Assembly (NCBI GenBank): GCA_964540895.1
Contig: CAZIOP010000001.1
Location: 434,001 to 498,000 of the forward strand
DNA from: Patescibacterium sp964540895
GTDB taxonomy: Bacteria > Patescibacteriota > Patescibacteriia > Patescibacteriales > Patescibacteriaceae
Direction of reading: 5' to 3'
Length of the DNA stretch: 64,000 nt
The notes beneath the pieces are model-generated. The model was not told where the DNA came from. It did no database searches and was given only the letters and a program-made list of their open reading frames with translations. Below, piece by piece: positions 9,610-17,771 of this stretch. Both the position numbers and the translations under genes were made by a program. Every line of letters begins with the position of its first letter. Position 1 is the stretch's first letter.

Positions 9610-10878
9610 TCAGAAAACAATCAAAAAGGCCATGAAAATAATTAAGCCTAGTCCAGAAAGAATTAAATGTGGGTGCTGCTTATGACGAGCAATAAAGATG
9701 TTTAGAATAAGAGATATAATTGCCAACCCTAAAATAATCTTGTAATACCAAGAACTAATATCAAAAATTCGCCCTAACCATGTATTTGGATTTTGACGAT
9801 ACAAGCTATATTGCTCCAGTAATGATGATTTTTCCGGAACAACATCTCCAGCTGGAATATCAGTCCGAGTTGAAGCACCGCTTGCGTCAGATACTGTTAA
9901 TGACGGTGGGACCACTGAGGCTGGCTCTTTGTTTGTAGTAATAACCTCTTGACCTTGCCATTGACCATTAGCTTTTGGTTCAAGGGCAATTTTGTGATTA
10001 AAAACATCAGCAAAAGCAGCGGTTGTTTCAGAGGGTAAGGTAGTTGTTACCCGAACAACTTTTTCAGTAGCATTACCTGAAGGTTTGCTAACCACTACAG
10101 TAGTTTTGGGAGGAGTTGCCTTAGGGGCTGAGACAGCTGATTTAGGTGTTGTTTTTTCTGATAAAACAGTAGGTGTCTGATCAGTAACTACTTTTTCAAT
10201 TGTTTTTTTAGGAATTTCAGGTACAGTTTGTCCCCCACGCTCAACACCAAAATATTGAGCAATGAAGACAGTATCTTTATCTTTATATTGTCCACCCGCT
10301 AGACTAACACCAATTTCTCGATAATTAGCGTCAACTAAATTACGGTAATGTGAGGGGCTATTTTGCCAAGCGGTCATAACATCAGGTGCGTTGTCAAAAC
10401 CAACAGCTAAGTTCTCACCAATAACTGAATAATTGGTGTATCCAGCCCGTCGTGCAAAATATTCAAGATCCAATCCCGCGGGACTACGATGAGCAAAGTA
10501 TTGATTAATAAACATATCTTGGACCTTGCTATAGGCAGCCTGATTTAATTTTTGACTTTCTGATAAAGTGGTGACACCAACACTAGCTCGCAAACTATTG
10601 GTGAGGGTAATAATTTTTTTGCTTTCTCCAGCAGAGACATCGGGTGTCATCCAGGCGGTTATAGGGTAGTTTAAGACAAACATCAGAACAATGGCTTTAG
10701 TTACCAAGGCTACTGATATATGAAACAACACCCGCTTAGGATGAAGTGATTTTGGTTGATGCTTGTTCCCGTGATGAGGAATAAAAAAATCCTTGAAAGA
10801 ACCTTGTCCCAAGGGATGAGAAAATATTCTACGATGTAGCGATATTTTTTTATTGTTTCTGCTAAAAAGTCTTGGCAT
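9610..10878 (-). CDS. CAP/SCP-domain protein with terminal membrane helices
   Basis: 422 residues. There is one helix at about 47-72, then a CAP (SCP/PR1) domain at about 85-215: NSLRASVGVTTL, the FAHRSPAG motif, YSVIGENLAVG, the AWQNSPSHYRNL motif and a final IAQYFG. These include the paired His and Glu residues of the family cavity. Residues 220-345 are a Pro/Thr/Lys-rich linker. Two closely spaced helices end the protein (about 375-420). The basic N-terminal tail suggests a cytoplasmic start. CAP proteins are secreted or surface proteins of varied function; here a membrane-tethered extracellular CAP domain is inferred. Monocistronic by spacing. Confidence 0.85.
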   Translation of the reverse strand: MPRLFSRNNKKISLHRRIFSHPLGQGSFKDFFIPHHGNKHQPKSLHPKRVLFHISVALVTKAIVLMFVLNYPITAWMTPDVSAGESKKIITLTNSLRASVGVTTLSESQKLNQAAYSKVQDMFINQYFAHRSPAGLDLEYFARRAGYTNYSVIGENLAVGFDNAPDVMTAWQNSPSHYRNLVDANYREIGVSLAGGQYKDKDTVFIAQYFGVERGGQTVPEIPKKTIEKVVTDQTPTVLSEKTTPKSAVSAPKATPPKTTVVVSKPSGNATEKVVRVTTTLPSETTAAFADVFNHKIALEPKANGQWQGQEVITTNKEPASVVPPSLTVSDASGASTRTDIPAGDVVPEKSSLLEQYSLYRQNPNTWLGRIFDISSWYYKIILGLAIISLILNIFIARHKQHPHLILSGLGLIIFMAFLIVF

Positions 10879-10936
10879 AGATATTACTAAATATCCAATA
10901 AAAGAAAGGAAAAGTCAAATGAAATAAATAGTTATT

Positions 10937-11386
10937 TTATTTTTCTGAATCATCTATGCTTATTAACAATTCTTCAGGAGAATTAATAATCAGCCACGGC
11001 TCCCCTTTTACTAGCGTACTTAGTGGATGAAGACCCCAAGTTACTGCAATGCTTCTCACGCTAGCTTTTTCAGCTTCTCTAAGATCACTTAGGGTGTCGG
11101 TAATGAAAAAACAATCACGTGGCTCAAGATGATACTTTACAATAATCATTCTAATTTTTTCTGCTTTATTACCCAAACTGTCACTACCCAGAACTTCCTC
11201 AAAATAATTTGATAGATTATTTGTATCAAGAAAATCAATAATATCTTCCGAAGTATCTGAGGAAATAATGGCTAATGAATTATTGTGACTTAATTCTTTA
11301 ATAACTTCAGTCATTCCTTCAACTAAGGTAAATGACCGTGCAATTACTCCATTAAAATCAAATAAAATAAAAGATTTTATAGCCAT
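10937..11386 (-). CDS. HAD-superfamily hydrolase, motif I variant
   Basis: 149 residues. The HAD core is visible: motif I LFDFNGVIARS (nucleophile Asp10), motif II SSDTS, and motif IV ITDTLSDLREA. The usual second Asp of DxD is Asn12, which would remove the standard general acid-base residue. It resembles the HAD protein at 12953-13582, which has an intact DFDG and the same ITDTLGDIREA and AVTWG motifs, so the two are likely paralogues. An extended -10 element lies 9 nt before the ATG. Substrate unknown. Confidence 0.8.
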   Translation of the reverse strand: MAIKSFILFDFNGVIARSFTLVEGMTEVIKELSHNNSLAIISSDTSEDIIDFLDTNNLSNYFEEVLGSDSLGNKAEKIRMIIVKYHLEPRDCFFITDTLSDLREAEKASVRSIAVTWGLHPLSTLVKGEPWLIINSPEELLISIDDSEK

Positions 11387-11395
11387 ATTAGCCTT

Positions 11396-11404
11396 AGTAT
11401 ATCA
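11396..11404 (-). promoter_or_regulatory. Extended -10 promoter giving a leaderless start at 11386
   Basis: Minus-strand TGATATACT; the hexamer ends 9 nt before the ATG at 11386-11384, so initiation about 7 nt downstream would start the mRNA almost at the start codon. Confidence 0.5.
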
Positions 11405-11435
11405 CACCACAATTAATCAGTCTGAACACAGATTC

Positions 11436-11464
11436 TTGACAATACATCAAATAGTTGATTAAAT
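11436..11464 (+). promoter_or_regulatory. Candidate -35/-10 promoter for the phosphoribosyltransferase
   Basis: TTGACA at 11436-11441, 17-nt spacer, then TTAAAT at 11459-11464 (four of six matches to TATAAT). A strong ribosome-binding site (AAGAAGGGAG at about 11492-11501) precedes the ATG at 11510. Confidence 0.4.
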
Positions 11465-11509
11465 AGGCACATATTTTAAAAATAAATTTAAAAGAAGGGA
11501 GAAACAAAA

Positions 11510-12079
11510 ATGATTCTTCATCAACGAAAGAAAGTAAACGAGACTACATATCGCTGTGTATTAACAGACGAAGAAATACGGTCAAGAACTAAGTTATGTG
11601 CTTTAGAAATAATAGAAAAGCACAGAAACGATACAAAACCCTCTATCTTAGTATCTGTATTAATGGGGGGATTATATTTTGCAGCTGAATTATCTCAGTA
11701 TCTCGAAGATTTAAATTTTCCTCATGAAATGGATGCAATCCGCATAAAAAGTTATACAGAAGATGAAAAATCTGGGGAAACAATATGGTTATCTAAGCCG
11801 TTAATAGATCTTTCAAATCGTAATGTAATTATTGTGGAAGATATAATAGATAAGGGCAATAGTATGAACTTTGTGTATGATGAACTCCAACGCATGCACA
11901 AATCAGTTGACATAGAAATCGCCGCTTTAATCGTTAAGAAAGGTCATTCCTTTAAATATCCTATTACTTATTCATGCTTCAATGATGAATATGGTTGGCT
12001 ACGAGGCAAAGGAATGGATACAATATCTGATGGATATTCTCTCGGTAGAGGAGACAGAGATATCTGTGAAAAGATGTAA
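11510..12079 (+). CDS. Phosphoribosyltransferase, hypoxanthine-type
   Basis: 189 residues. The PRPP-binding motif VIIVEDIIDKGNS (about 105-117), the upstream VSVLMGGLYFAAEL and the IRIKSY segment match purine (hypoxanthine/guanine) phosphoribosyltransferases, which make nucleoside monophosphates from free bases and PRPP. The C-terminal GKGMDTISDGYSLGRGDRD region corresponds to the base-binding and closing part of the fold. It stands alone on the plus strand among minus-strand genes, with its own promoter, ribosome-binding site and terminator. Purine salvage would be valuable in an organism likely lacking de novo synthesis. The exact base preference cannot be read from the sequence. Confidence 0.85.
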   Translation: MILHQRKKVNETTYRCVLTDEEIRSRTKLCALEIIEKHRNDTKPSILVSVLMGGLYFAAELSQYLEDLNFPHEMDAIRIKSYTEDEKSGETIWLSKPLIDLSNRNVIIVEDIIDKGNSMNFVYDELQRMHKSVDIEIAALIVKKGHSFKYPITYSCFNDEYGWLRGKGMDTISDGYSLGRGDRDICEKM

Positions 12080-12104
12080 TAAGAAGATAAAATCATTCCA
12101 AACT

Positions 12105-12140
12105 AAAAATGACTAAGAATAATTATTCCTAGTCATTTTT
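12105..12140. terminator. Bidirectional terminator between convergent genes
   Basis: AAAAATGACTA (12105-12115) pairs with TAGTCATTTTT (12130-12140), and the inner GAATAA/TTATTC also pairs. The A and T tracts allow it to act in both directions, between the phosphoribosyltransferase (plus) and the zinc-ribbon gene (minus). Confidence 0.85.
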
Positions 12141-12148
12141 CATTTCCT

Positions 12149-12403
12149 CTATTTCTTTTTCCATCTAGGGGCAAACTTAATCATGTAGGTAAAAAACTTG
12201 GCTTTGTATTTATTCATACCTCCCTGCAGCATATTTTGATATACAACTTTCTGAAATTCTTTTAGGTCAGTGCCGGGATAACATAGCTGACCATTCTTAA
12301 AGCACAGACTACAATAACGATCAGATTCTCTTTGACCAGGATCTTTATCAAAAGGCATTAAGCAGCTTTCGCAATGATTGTTTGCAGTATTGGTTGTTGG
12401 CAT
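12149..12403 (-). CDS. Putative zinc-ribbon protein (Zn_ribbon_2-like)
   Basis: 84 residues. Two CxxC-type pairs are present: CESC near residue 12 and CSLC near residue 32, followed by a further C (NGQLCYPG). The pattern C-x2-C-x2-PF...YCSxCFxNG matches the short putative zinc-ribbon family found alone or attached to transcriptional regulators. A helical basic C-terminus follows. Its molecular role is unknown. Confidence 0.7.
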   Translation of the reverse strand: MPTTNTANNHCESCLMPFDKDPGQRESDRYCSLCFKNGQLCYPGTDLKEFQKVVYQNMLQGGMNKYKAKFFTYMIKFAPRWKKK

Positions 12404-12415
12404 AAATAAAGTTTA

Positions 12416-12838
12416 TTATAAATTACTGGTCGTATCATAACCCAATTCTCTGGCTTTAACAACTGATTTCTTCAGAAAGTAAACCCAATGATCATAATCA
12501 TGATTTTCGTTACGACTTTCCCAGTTAGTAAGTATCTCTGTTGAAGAAGCCCATACTAAACTAAACTCTTCATGTTCTTCTAATTGTACTTCCACTACAT
12601 CTGTATCTTTCAAAATTACTAAAAAGCATGTAGCTAAGGCAACTCGATCTACATTCCGTAGATTATTATGATAATGAGTAAAAGCTTGAGCAATCTTCTC
12701 AACATGAAGAAAATTATGTAAACCACTTTCTTCAACTACTTCTCTCAATACTCCAGTTTGTATATCTTCATTAGAATCAACTCCGCCGGAGAAAAGCCTA
12801 AATAACCCACTTTCTGTTTCTTTTCCGACAGCATACAT
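12416..12838 (-). CDS. Nudix hydrolase with a disrupted or non-standard 5' end
   Basis: 140 residues from the first in-frame ATG. A complete Nudix box GGVDSNEDIQTGVLREVVEESG (G-x5-E-x7-REUxEExG) is present, so it should hydrolyse a nucleoside-diphosphate-linked substrate. The frame stays open upstream to 12943 and encodes plausible Nudix sequence (KKDNEERRDGGCAVVFDP), but contains no ATG, GTG or TTG. An ATG at 12936-12934 is in another frame and runs only 11 codons before a stop beside an A7 run. Either one base is missing near 12895-12910 or an ATT start is used. Starting at 12838 would drop the first beta-strand of the fold. Confidence 0.7.
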   Translation of the reverse strand: MYAVGKETESGLFRLFSGGVDSNEDIQTGVLREVVEESGLHNFLHVEKIAQAFTHYHNNLRNVDRVALATCFLVILKDTDVVEVQLEEHEEFSLVWASSTEILTNWESRNENHDYDHWVYFLKKSVVKARELGYDTTSNL

Positions 12839-12952
12839 TTGAGTGACGGGATCAAATACAACGGCACAACCACCATCACGCCGTTCTTCGTTATCTTTTT
12901 TTAACCAAATTCTGGAATTTCTGTGGAAACATTCATAGAAGTCTCAATAGGT

Positions 12953-13582
12953 TTAATTAGTTATAACCTTTCTTAATTCATCTACAGAATCAACAACTGC
13001 GACTAAATTCTTATGTTCTTCACGATAGAAATAACTTCTATCATGAGCACCCCACGTCACGGCCACTGTAGGTACACCTGCTTCATCTGCCTCTCGTATG
13101 TCCCCTAATGTATCAGTTATGAACAGGAGTTTATCAGTGCTAACAGAATATTTGTCTTGTATTAACTTGAATTTTTCAACTTTACTACGAGCTACTTCGA
13201 TAGTAGCTATATAGTCAAAAAACTGAACAATCTTATTCTTTTCTAACATCGGTAAACAATTACGTTCAAATGCAGAAGTATTAATAACAAGAATATATCC
13301 TTGAGTGTATAAGTCTTCAAGTAATTCAGCCATACCAGTAAACATTGGTACTTCTAGCTTATTTTTTGAGTATAATATTTTAAGCTTAGCTCTCTCATCT
13401 TCCGTTTCTACTTTTTTTGGTAGATTTATTTTTTGTATCTCTTCTGGAAAATTCCCGCAGACTAACTCCTTAGTCATTTCCTTAGTTAGACCGGGATATA
13501 AATCCATCATGTAGTCCTCTAATAATTTCTGAGAATCAAATAACACTCCATCAAAATCAAAAATTATCACTTTCCTGTTCAT
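12953..13582 (-). CDS. HAD-superfamily phosphatase (phosphoglycolate phosphatase-like)
   Basis: 209 residues. Motif I is FDFDGVLFDS (Asp9, Asp11), motif II is VINTSA, and motif IV is ITDTLGDIREA followed by AGVPTVAVTWG. The helical insert between motifs I and II is the type-I cap of the HAD-IA group (phosphoglycolate phosphatase/beta-phosphoglucomutase-like). Unlike its neighbour at 10937-11386, all catalytic Asp residues are intact. Substrate unknown; it sits in a cluster of small phosphate-handling enzymes. Confidence 0.85.
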   Translation of the reverse strand: MNRKVIIFDFDGVLFDSQKLLEDYMMDLYPGLTKEMTKELVCGNFPEEIQKINLPKKVETEDERAKLKILYSKNKLEVPMFTGMAELLEDLYTQGYILVINTSAFERNCLPMLEKNKIVQFFDYIATIEVARSKVEKFKLIQDKYSVSTDKLLFITDTLGDIREADEAGVPTVAVTWGAHDRSYFYREEHKNLVAVVDSVDELRKVITN

Positions 13583-13602
13583 GCAAAAAATTATTTAGTA
13601 AG

Positions 13603-13905
13603 CTATTCCACAATCTGGAAAATCTCTCGATGTCCACCTTGATACATTTCATGATAGTGAGACATTTCTTCAACCAAAGCTGGATCCATTTTCTTAGCTT
13701 CACTACCAGATCGATATTCTTTCATACTCTTTTCCCATTCAGTTAAACTCTCAACTTCCATTTCCATAACTACTGTATTGTATGGTCCAACCATATCAGT
13801 CATAATACGACCCTTCATTTCAGATGTTTGCATTTTCTTAAATAGCTTAGCCAATTTTGAAGCTTGGCCTGGCTTTGCGGTGAATACTTCTCTGACAATA
13901 TACAT
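13603..13905 (-). CDS. Small dimeric alpha-beta barrel (NIPSNAP/ABM-like) protein
   Basis: 100 residues. The pattern (MYIVREVFTAKPGQA at the start, helix, VGPYNTVVMEMEV strand, LTEWEKSM helix, final REIFQIVE strand) is that of ferredoxin-like dimeric alpha-beta barrel proteins of the NIPSNAP/antibiotic-monooxygenase type. No catalytic residues are identifiable. Function unknown; likely part of the acquired small-gene cluster. Confidence 0.5.
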   Translation of the reverse strand: MYIVREVFTAKPGQASKLAKLFKKMQTSEMKGRIMTDMVGPYNTVVMEMEVESLTEWEKSMKEYRSGSEAKKMDPALVEEMSHYHEMYQGGHREIFQIVE

Positions 13906-13938
13906 ATGTTTATATTAATTAATAATTTATTAATAAGT

Positions 13939-14409
13939 CTATAGATCTCCTAACTTTCTTAAAGCTGCTTCAGCACACATCCGTATATTTCCTACAACAG
14001 CATACTCTTGATTTGATAAATCTTCAAGAGAAAACCACTTTGTTTCAGGTATATGTTCTGTTACTTTAGCTTTATCAATAATGTCAGTTGAGGAAGTGGC
14101 AAAATAGACTAAAGTAATATGCTCATGAGTTGTAGAAACTCGATGTCGATTCAAAAATACCGGTGGGATAAGTTCTTTATAATCAACATTATCATGTTGA
14201 TCACTCACTGCTCCGTACAGAACAACATCTAATCCAACTTCTTCTTTAACTTCACGAATAGCTGCCTGATTTGGATCTTCATCCAATTCAATATGACCGC
14301 CCACACTTAACCATTTATGATATTTTTCATGCACCCGAAGTAATACCTTGTTTTTATATACAATAAAAACTTCAGCAGTAAAATCAATTTTGTCATGAAT
14401 ATGAGGCAT
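13939..14409 (-). CDS. Nudix hydrolase
   Basis: 156 residues. The Nudix box GGHIELDEDPNQAAIREVKEEVGL is intact and preceded by VYKNKVLLRVHEKYHKWLSVGG, the usual strand-loop lead-in. The C-terminal part has TKWFSLEDL, a common Nudix feature. Substrate not predictable. It lies 4 nt from the DUF1801-type gene upstream and starts cleanly at ATG 14409. Confidence 0.85.
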   Translation of the reverse strand: MPHIHDKIDFTAEVFIVYKNKVLLRVHEKYHKWLSVGGHIELDEDPNQAAIREVKEEVGLDVVLYGAVSDQHDNVDYKELIPPVFLNRHRVSTTHEHITLVYFATSSTDIIDKAKVTEHIPETKWFSLEDLSNQEYAVVGNIRMCAEAALRKLGDL

Positions 14410-14413
14410 ATAC

Positions 14414-14800
14414 TTATTTATTGCTCCTCCATTTCTTATCTTCCTCCAAACTCTCCTTAACCCTAAATGCTGTAATCTTATGAATCAACGCCAATGGTAA
14501 CGGTTTATCTAGTGGAAATTGGATTGATCCTTTGGCATTCTTGTATTTAGCAATATCTTTAGCAATGGCTTTTACAGCTGATGGAGTAGGGTAGAAACCA
14601 ATATGATGTTTAAAAACAGCAAAGGTAACTAATATTCTTTTAGAAGAAAAAGCTGGCATCCCCCACTTCAAACTTTCGGTAGCTTTTGGTGCAGCTTTGC
14701 TAATACAGGCTCGCATTTCTCGCAATTTCTTTTGAGTTTCTTTTGGGGAAGCATTAATATAATCTGTAATAGTTTCTGGTTTCAGTTTCTTTGGAGGCAT
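14414..14800 (-). CDS. DUF1801/YdhG-family protein
   Basis: About 129 residues from ATG 14800 (MPPKKLKPET). I chose this start because the in-frame ATG at 14836 overlaps the preceding gene and adds an unconserved leader. Landmarks TITDYINASP, LRACISKAAP, SLKWGMPAF, AVFKHHIGFYP, KGSIQFPLDKPLP and LIHKI are those of the YdhG/DUF1801 family, which includes the B. subtilis Fra frataxin-like protein. Binding of iron or another ligand is possible but unproven. Confidence 0.8.
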   Translation of the reverse strand: MPPKKLKPETITDYINASPKETQKKLREMRACISKAAPKATESLKWGMPAFSSKRILVTFAVFKHHIGFYPTPSAVKAIAKDIAKYKNAKGSIQFPLDKPLPLALIHKITAFRVKESLEEDKKWRSNK

Positions 14801-14828
14801 ATAATAAATATTATTCAAAGTATAACTT

Positions 14829-15158
14829 TCAGTCATTTAAAATTAAAACTGATCGCTTGATAGCAACAAACCCATATCCCCATAAAAATGGTAACCATGA
14901 AGGCATGATCCCAAGTAAACTATGTCGGTTAAATGTTTCAACACCAGTATGAACGAATAAATACTCAATAATAATCATTATTAAAGCTCCAAAATAAAAG
15001 ATAGATAATTCGTTAGGCAATAACTTTATTTTAAAACAAATACCAATAATTATGACAAAAACTATGGTTAACCAATAGTCATTAGTTACTAATGGGATAA
15101 GTGCAATCATTAAAAGAATTGGTATTGATTCCTGAAAAATACGTAAAGTTTTCTTCAT
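14829..15158 (-). CDS. Small integral membrane protein, about four helices
   Basis: 109 residues with hydrophobic segments at about 10-25, 28-45, 52-70 and 84-102. It contains HTGVETFNRHSLLGIMPSWLPFLWGYGF before the last helix. It overlaps the start region of the DUF1801 gene downstream and follows the pepE-like gene by 6 nt. No family assigned. Confidence 0.55.
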   Translation of the reverse strand: MKKTLRIFQESIPILLMIALIPLVTNDYWLTIVFVIIIGICFKIKLLPNELSIFYFGALIMIIIEYLFVHTGVETFNRHSLLGIMPSWLPFLWGYGFVAIKRSVLILND

Positions 15159-15164
15159 AAATAC

Positions 15165-15830
15165 TTACTTGTCATTCAAAATAATATATTCCCCTTCAGT
15201 GATTATTTCAACTTTTCCATCAATTACTTTCAAGGCTGACATATCATCTATCGCATATACAGTAGCTGAAACTTCTTTTGATAACTCTGTTAGATATTCT
15301 TTATTTAAATGAGAAAAATGAGGTGAATTATAGTGAGGACGAACATAAAAATCAACATATTCTAATCCTTCATCATTCTTATAACCAAATGTTTCTTCGT
15401 AATATATTTTCTTATCTTTACTACTAAAAGCTAATGTTGGATTAGTAACCATACTACCAGCACTGATCCCTGCCCAGACTTTTGTTTTAAGCATATCTGG
15501 GAGTAATTCTTCTAATCCAGATTCTTTGATCCATCGCATCAAATGTGAAGTGTTTCCTCCAGAAAAGAATAAAACATCAGCTGCTTCAAGACGAGGTTGC
15601 CATACTTCTCTTGGCAATGCTGAAATATCAACAATATCAATTAACTTAACGTCTTGTTTCTTTATATTTGCCAAATCATCAATAAACCAATCTTTGTCAC
15701 CATCACTCACATTCATAGCCGTTGGAATAAAAGCTATGCTAGTTTCAGAAGCAGGTTTTGCCACTAAATCAAAAAGAGCGTTGGCAATTGATTGATTTGA
15801 AAGCCCATTGGAGGTAAGAAGAAGTTTCAT
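15165..15830 (-). CDS. pepE: Peptidase E-like serine peptidase (family S51)
   Basis: 221 residues. The family signatures are FFSGGNTSHLMRW and the nucleophile elbow AGISAGSM. The His of the catalytic set is probably in VRPHYNSPHFSHL. Peptidase E (alpha-aspartyl dipeptidase) removes N-terminal Asp from dipeptides in the cytoplasm; related S51 members act as cyanophycinases, so substrate is uncertain. The length fits the family (about 220-230). It is the first gene of a short minus-strand run with the membrane protein and DUF1801 gene. Confidence 0.85.
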   Translation of the reverse strand: MKLLLTSNGLSNQSIANALFDLVAKPASETSIAFIPTAMNVSDGDKDWFIDDLANIKKQDVKLIDIVDISALPREVWQPRLEAADVLFFSGGNTSHLMRWIKESGLEELLPDMLKTKVWAGISAGSMVTNPTLAFSSKDKKIYYEETFGYKNDEGLEYVDFYVRPHYNSPHFSHLNKEYLTELSKEVSATVYAIDDMSALKVIDGKVEIITEGEYIILNDK

Positions 15831-15893
15831 ATATTTATATATTTTTTCAATACTTTCAAAGTTTATTCTATCGCTACTATAACTTCAACTAAG

Positions 15894-15921
15894 AAAAAAT
15901 CACCCGGAAAGGTGATTTTTT
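15894..15921. terminator. Bidirectional hairpin terminator
   Basis: AAAAAATCACC (15894-15904) pairs perfectly with GGTGATTTTTT (15911-15921) around a 6-nt loop. It lies just after the stop of the DUF1059 gene on the minus strand. Confidence 0.85.
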
Positions 15922-15926
15922 GTATT

Positions 15927-16151
15927 CTACATTTCTGGTGCAGCTTCAAAATCCTTTTGGAATTTTTCACTCCAAGCTACCATTGCTGGATCAGTCATAG
16001 GCATAGCTTTAATATCAGCAGCCATTTTAGGATGAGCTTCTTCAAGATGCTTCATTCCATTAGCCATCATTTCATCAGCGGTACTACCAGTGATTTCAGC
16101 ATCACATTCTCCACCCATTTGAGCACAAGTCATTTTTTTCATAGTATTCAT
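15927..16151 (-). CDS. DUF1059-like small protein
   Basis: 74 residues. MKKMTCAQMGGECDAEITGSTADEMM...HLEEAHP matches the DUF1059 pattern (MKKxxCxxMGxxCD then a helix with H-xx-EAH). Two cysteines and the histidines near residue 40 suggest possible metal binding, not demonstrated. It is followed immediately by a strong terminator. Confidence 0.65.
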   Translation of the reverse strand: MNTMKKMTCAQMGGECDAEITGSTADEMMANGMKHLEEAHPKMAADIKAMPMTDPAMVAWSEKFQKDFEAAPEM

Positions 16152-16221
16152 AATTAGATTAGTAAGAAACTAAATTGTAGCTTTTTGGTTACTGTAGGTC
16201 AAGATTCAAAAAATTCATACA

Positions 16222-16521
16222 TTACTTAGATCGTGTATCAAGTATTGATTGCACCGAAGGACTTATTGACTTATCTTTTCGATGAATACAGCCCAACCAG
16301 CAACAAGGACGGCGTTTTCCTTCTTTGATTTCATTAATCAATCTTTTAACGTGATCTTTTCTTGTCTCAGCTCTCTTTACAAAGGTAGTCCAACATATCC
16401 ACTCATTGCGAGCGAGTGGTGTAAGATCCTCCCATATTTCTAATGCTACTTTATTAGAAGTAAGAGCTTTTTTAATATCAGACGGGATTGTATGAGCTGT
16501 ACCTCCAGAAATTCTAGTCAT
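16222..16521 (-). CDS. YdeI/OmpD-associated-like small protein
   Basis: 99 residues. PSDIKKALTSNKVALEIWEDL, followed by LARNEWICW and KRAETRKDHVKRLINEIKEGKR, is the helical repeat of the YdeI/OmpD-associated (OmdA) family. This is about half the length of full-length YdeI, so it is a single-domain form. A C-terminal CCWLGC motif is present. Function unknown. It belongs to the run of four small genes 16222-17712. Confidence 0.75.
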   Translation of the reverse strand: MTRISGGTAHTIPSDIKKALTSNKVALEIWEDLTPLARNEWICWTTFVKRAETRKDHVKRLINEIKEGKRRPCCWLGCIHRKDKSISPSVQSILDTRSK

Positions 16522-16527
16522 ATTATT

Positions 16528-16881
16528 TTATTGTTTTCGCAAAATCTTCTCCATGGTTTTTCCTTTTGCCAATTCATCAATTAATTTATCAAGATAGCGA
16601 ATTTCTTTCATCAAGGGATCTTTTATCTCCTCGATTCGTATTCCACAAATTACACCTGTGATTAACTTACGTGAGGGATTTAATTTAGGAGCTTCAGCAA
16701 AGAAAGTTTTCATATCAACCCGCTTTTTCAGTTGTCCTTCAAATTTTTTCTGAGTATACCCTGTCAGCCAACGAATAATTTCATCAACTTCAGCTTGTGA
16801 CCGTCCCTTTCTCTCTGCTTTGGTGATGTAGTGAGGATAGACACCGGCAAAACTCATGGCATAGATTCTACTTTTTTCCAT
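16528..16881 (-). CDS. DUF2200-family protein
   Basis: 117 residues. IYAMSFAGVYPHYITKAERKGR, EIIRWLTGY, FFAEAPKLNPSRKLITGVICG and the final helical IRYLDKLIDELAKGK are the conserved stretches of DUF2200. The family is widespread in fermenting bacteria and of unknown function. Spacing to its neighbours is 5-6 nt, so an operon is likely. Confidence 0.85.
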   Translation of the reverse strand: MEKSRIYAMSFAGVYPHYITKAERKGRSQAEVDEIIRWLTGYTQKKFEGQLKKRVDMKTFFAEAPKLNPSRKLITGVICGIRIEEIKDPLMKEIRYLDKLIDELAKGKTMEKILRKQ

Positions 16882-16886
16882 AATAA

Positions 16887-17318
16887 TTAATTTTTACTCC
16901 CCACATGCTTCTTCTTCATCCAAGCAAACGACTTTTTAACAATAGTTTCAAGCACCTTCATATCAATATCAGCCAGCTTATTGATATACAAACAACCCAT
17001 ACCTGTTTTATGCTTACCTAGTTTCTTTAACAGATCAGTCTGCCCATCAAAACCACACAATACATACAACGTCAAAGCTTGTTTGCGGGGTGAAAAACCG
17101 GTAAGGAGCCAATCGCCTTCCTGGCTGCTTCGTTCTGATTTGTAATGATATTGACCAAAACCAATTATACTTGGTCCCCACATTCTCGGTTTTTCACCAG
17201 TAATAGCTTTAAACATCTTCAAAATAACTAATCCTTCCTTTTTCTTTGAATCATTGCCTACTGTATTAATAAAATCAATAACACTGGCATTAGTAACTTT
17301 GGTTTTTATCTCGCCCAT
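16887..17318 (-). CDS. DUF1801-domain protein
   Basis: 143 residues. VIDFINTVGNDSKKKEG, MWGPSIIGFGQYHYKSERSSQEGDW and KHKTGMGCLYINKLADID match the DUF1801 domain. It differs from the YdhG-type gene at 14414 and from the next gene, so three divergent members of the same fold lie within 3.3 kb. Confidence 0.85.
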   Translation of the reverse strand: MGEIKTKVTNASVIDFINTVGNDSKKKEGLVILKMFKAITGEKPRMWGPSIIGFGQYHYKSERSSQEGDWLLTGFSPRKQALTLYVLCGFDGQTDLLKKLGKHKTGMGCLYINKLADIDMKVLETIVKKSFAWMKKKHVGSKN

Positions 17319-17322
17319 ATTA

Positions 17323-17712
17323 TTATGTTAGTCGAATAAGTTTTCCTTTTCGCTTAACGATATTCTTGTAATCCCATTGGATTGTTTTGGCTTTTTTAAG
17401 CCATCGTTTCAAGTCTTTGATATTAATTTCCTTTACATCTCTATAATCTGCCTGGGCTGCTTTGAAACTACCTTCTGGTTTAAGTCCATCTTCTTCAAAC
17501 GACTGCCCACTCCAAAACAATAACTGAACATAATCCTTACGTTTTGCGTAACCAACAATTGGGTTTCCTTCAATAAACCAAACTGCGGTTCGATGCCAAA
17601 CCTTACTTTCTGCCTTAGGTAATCCTGCATCAATCTCTTTAGCCAAAAGGTCGCAGATCCTTTTGTCTTCTTTAGAAAAAACTGAGTTATAAGCTTTGAT
17701 GTCTTTGTTCAT
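17323..17712 (-). CDS. DUF1801-domain protein, short form
   Basis: 129 residues. SKVWHRTAVWFIEGNPIVGYAKRKDYVQLLFWSG and the C-terminal KDLKRWLKKAKTIQWDYK fit a second DUF1801 subtype. It is the first gene of the four-gene cluster (17712 to 16222). Function unknown. Confidence 0.8.
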   Translation of the reverse strand: MNKDIKAYNSVFSKEDKRICDLLAKEIDAGLPKAESKVWHRTAVWFIEGNPIVGYAKRKDYVQLLFWSGQSFEEDGLKPEGSFKAAQADYRDVKEINIKDLKRWLKKAKTIQWDYKNIVKRKGKLIRLT

Positions 17713-17771
17713 AATTTTATTTTAACTTGTATTTATTAATTTGTCAGTAAATAAATTTTACTAATAGTATT

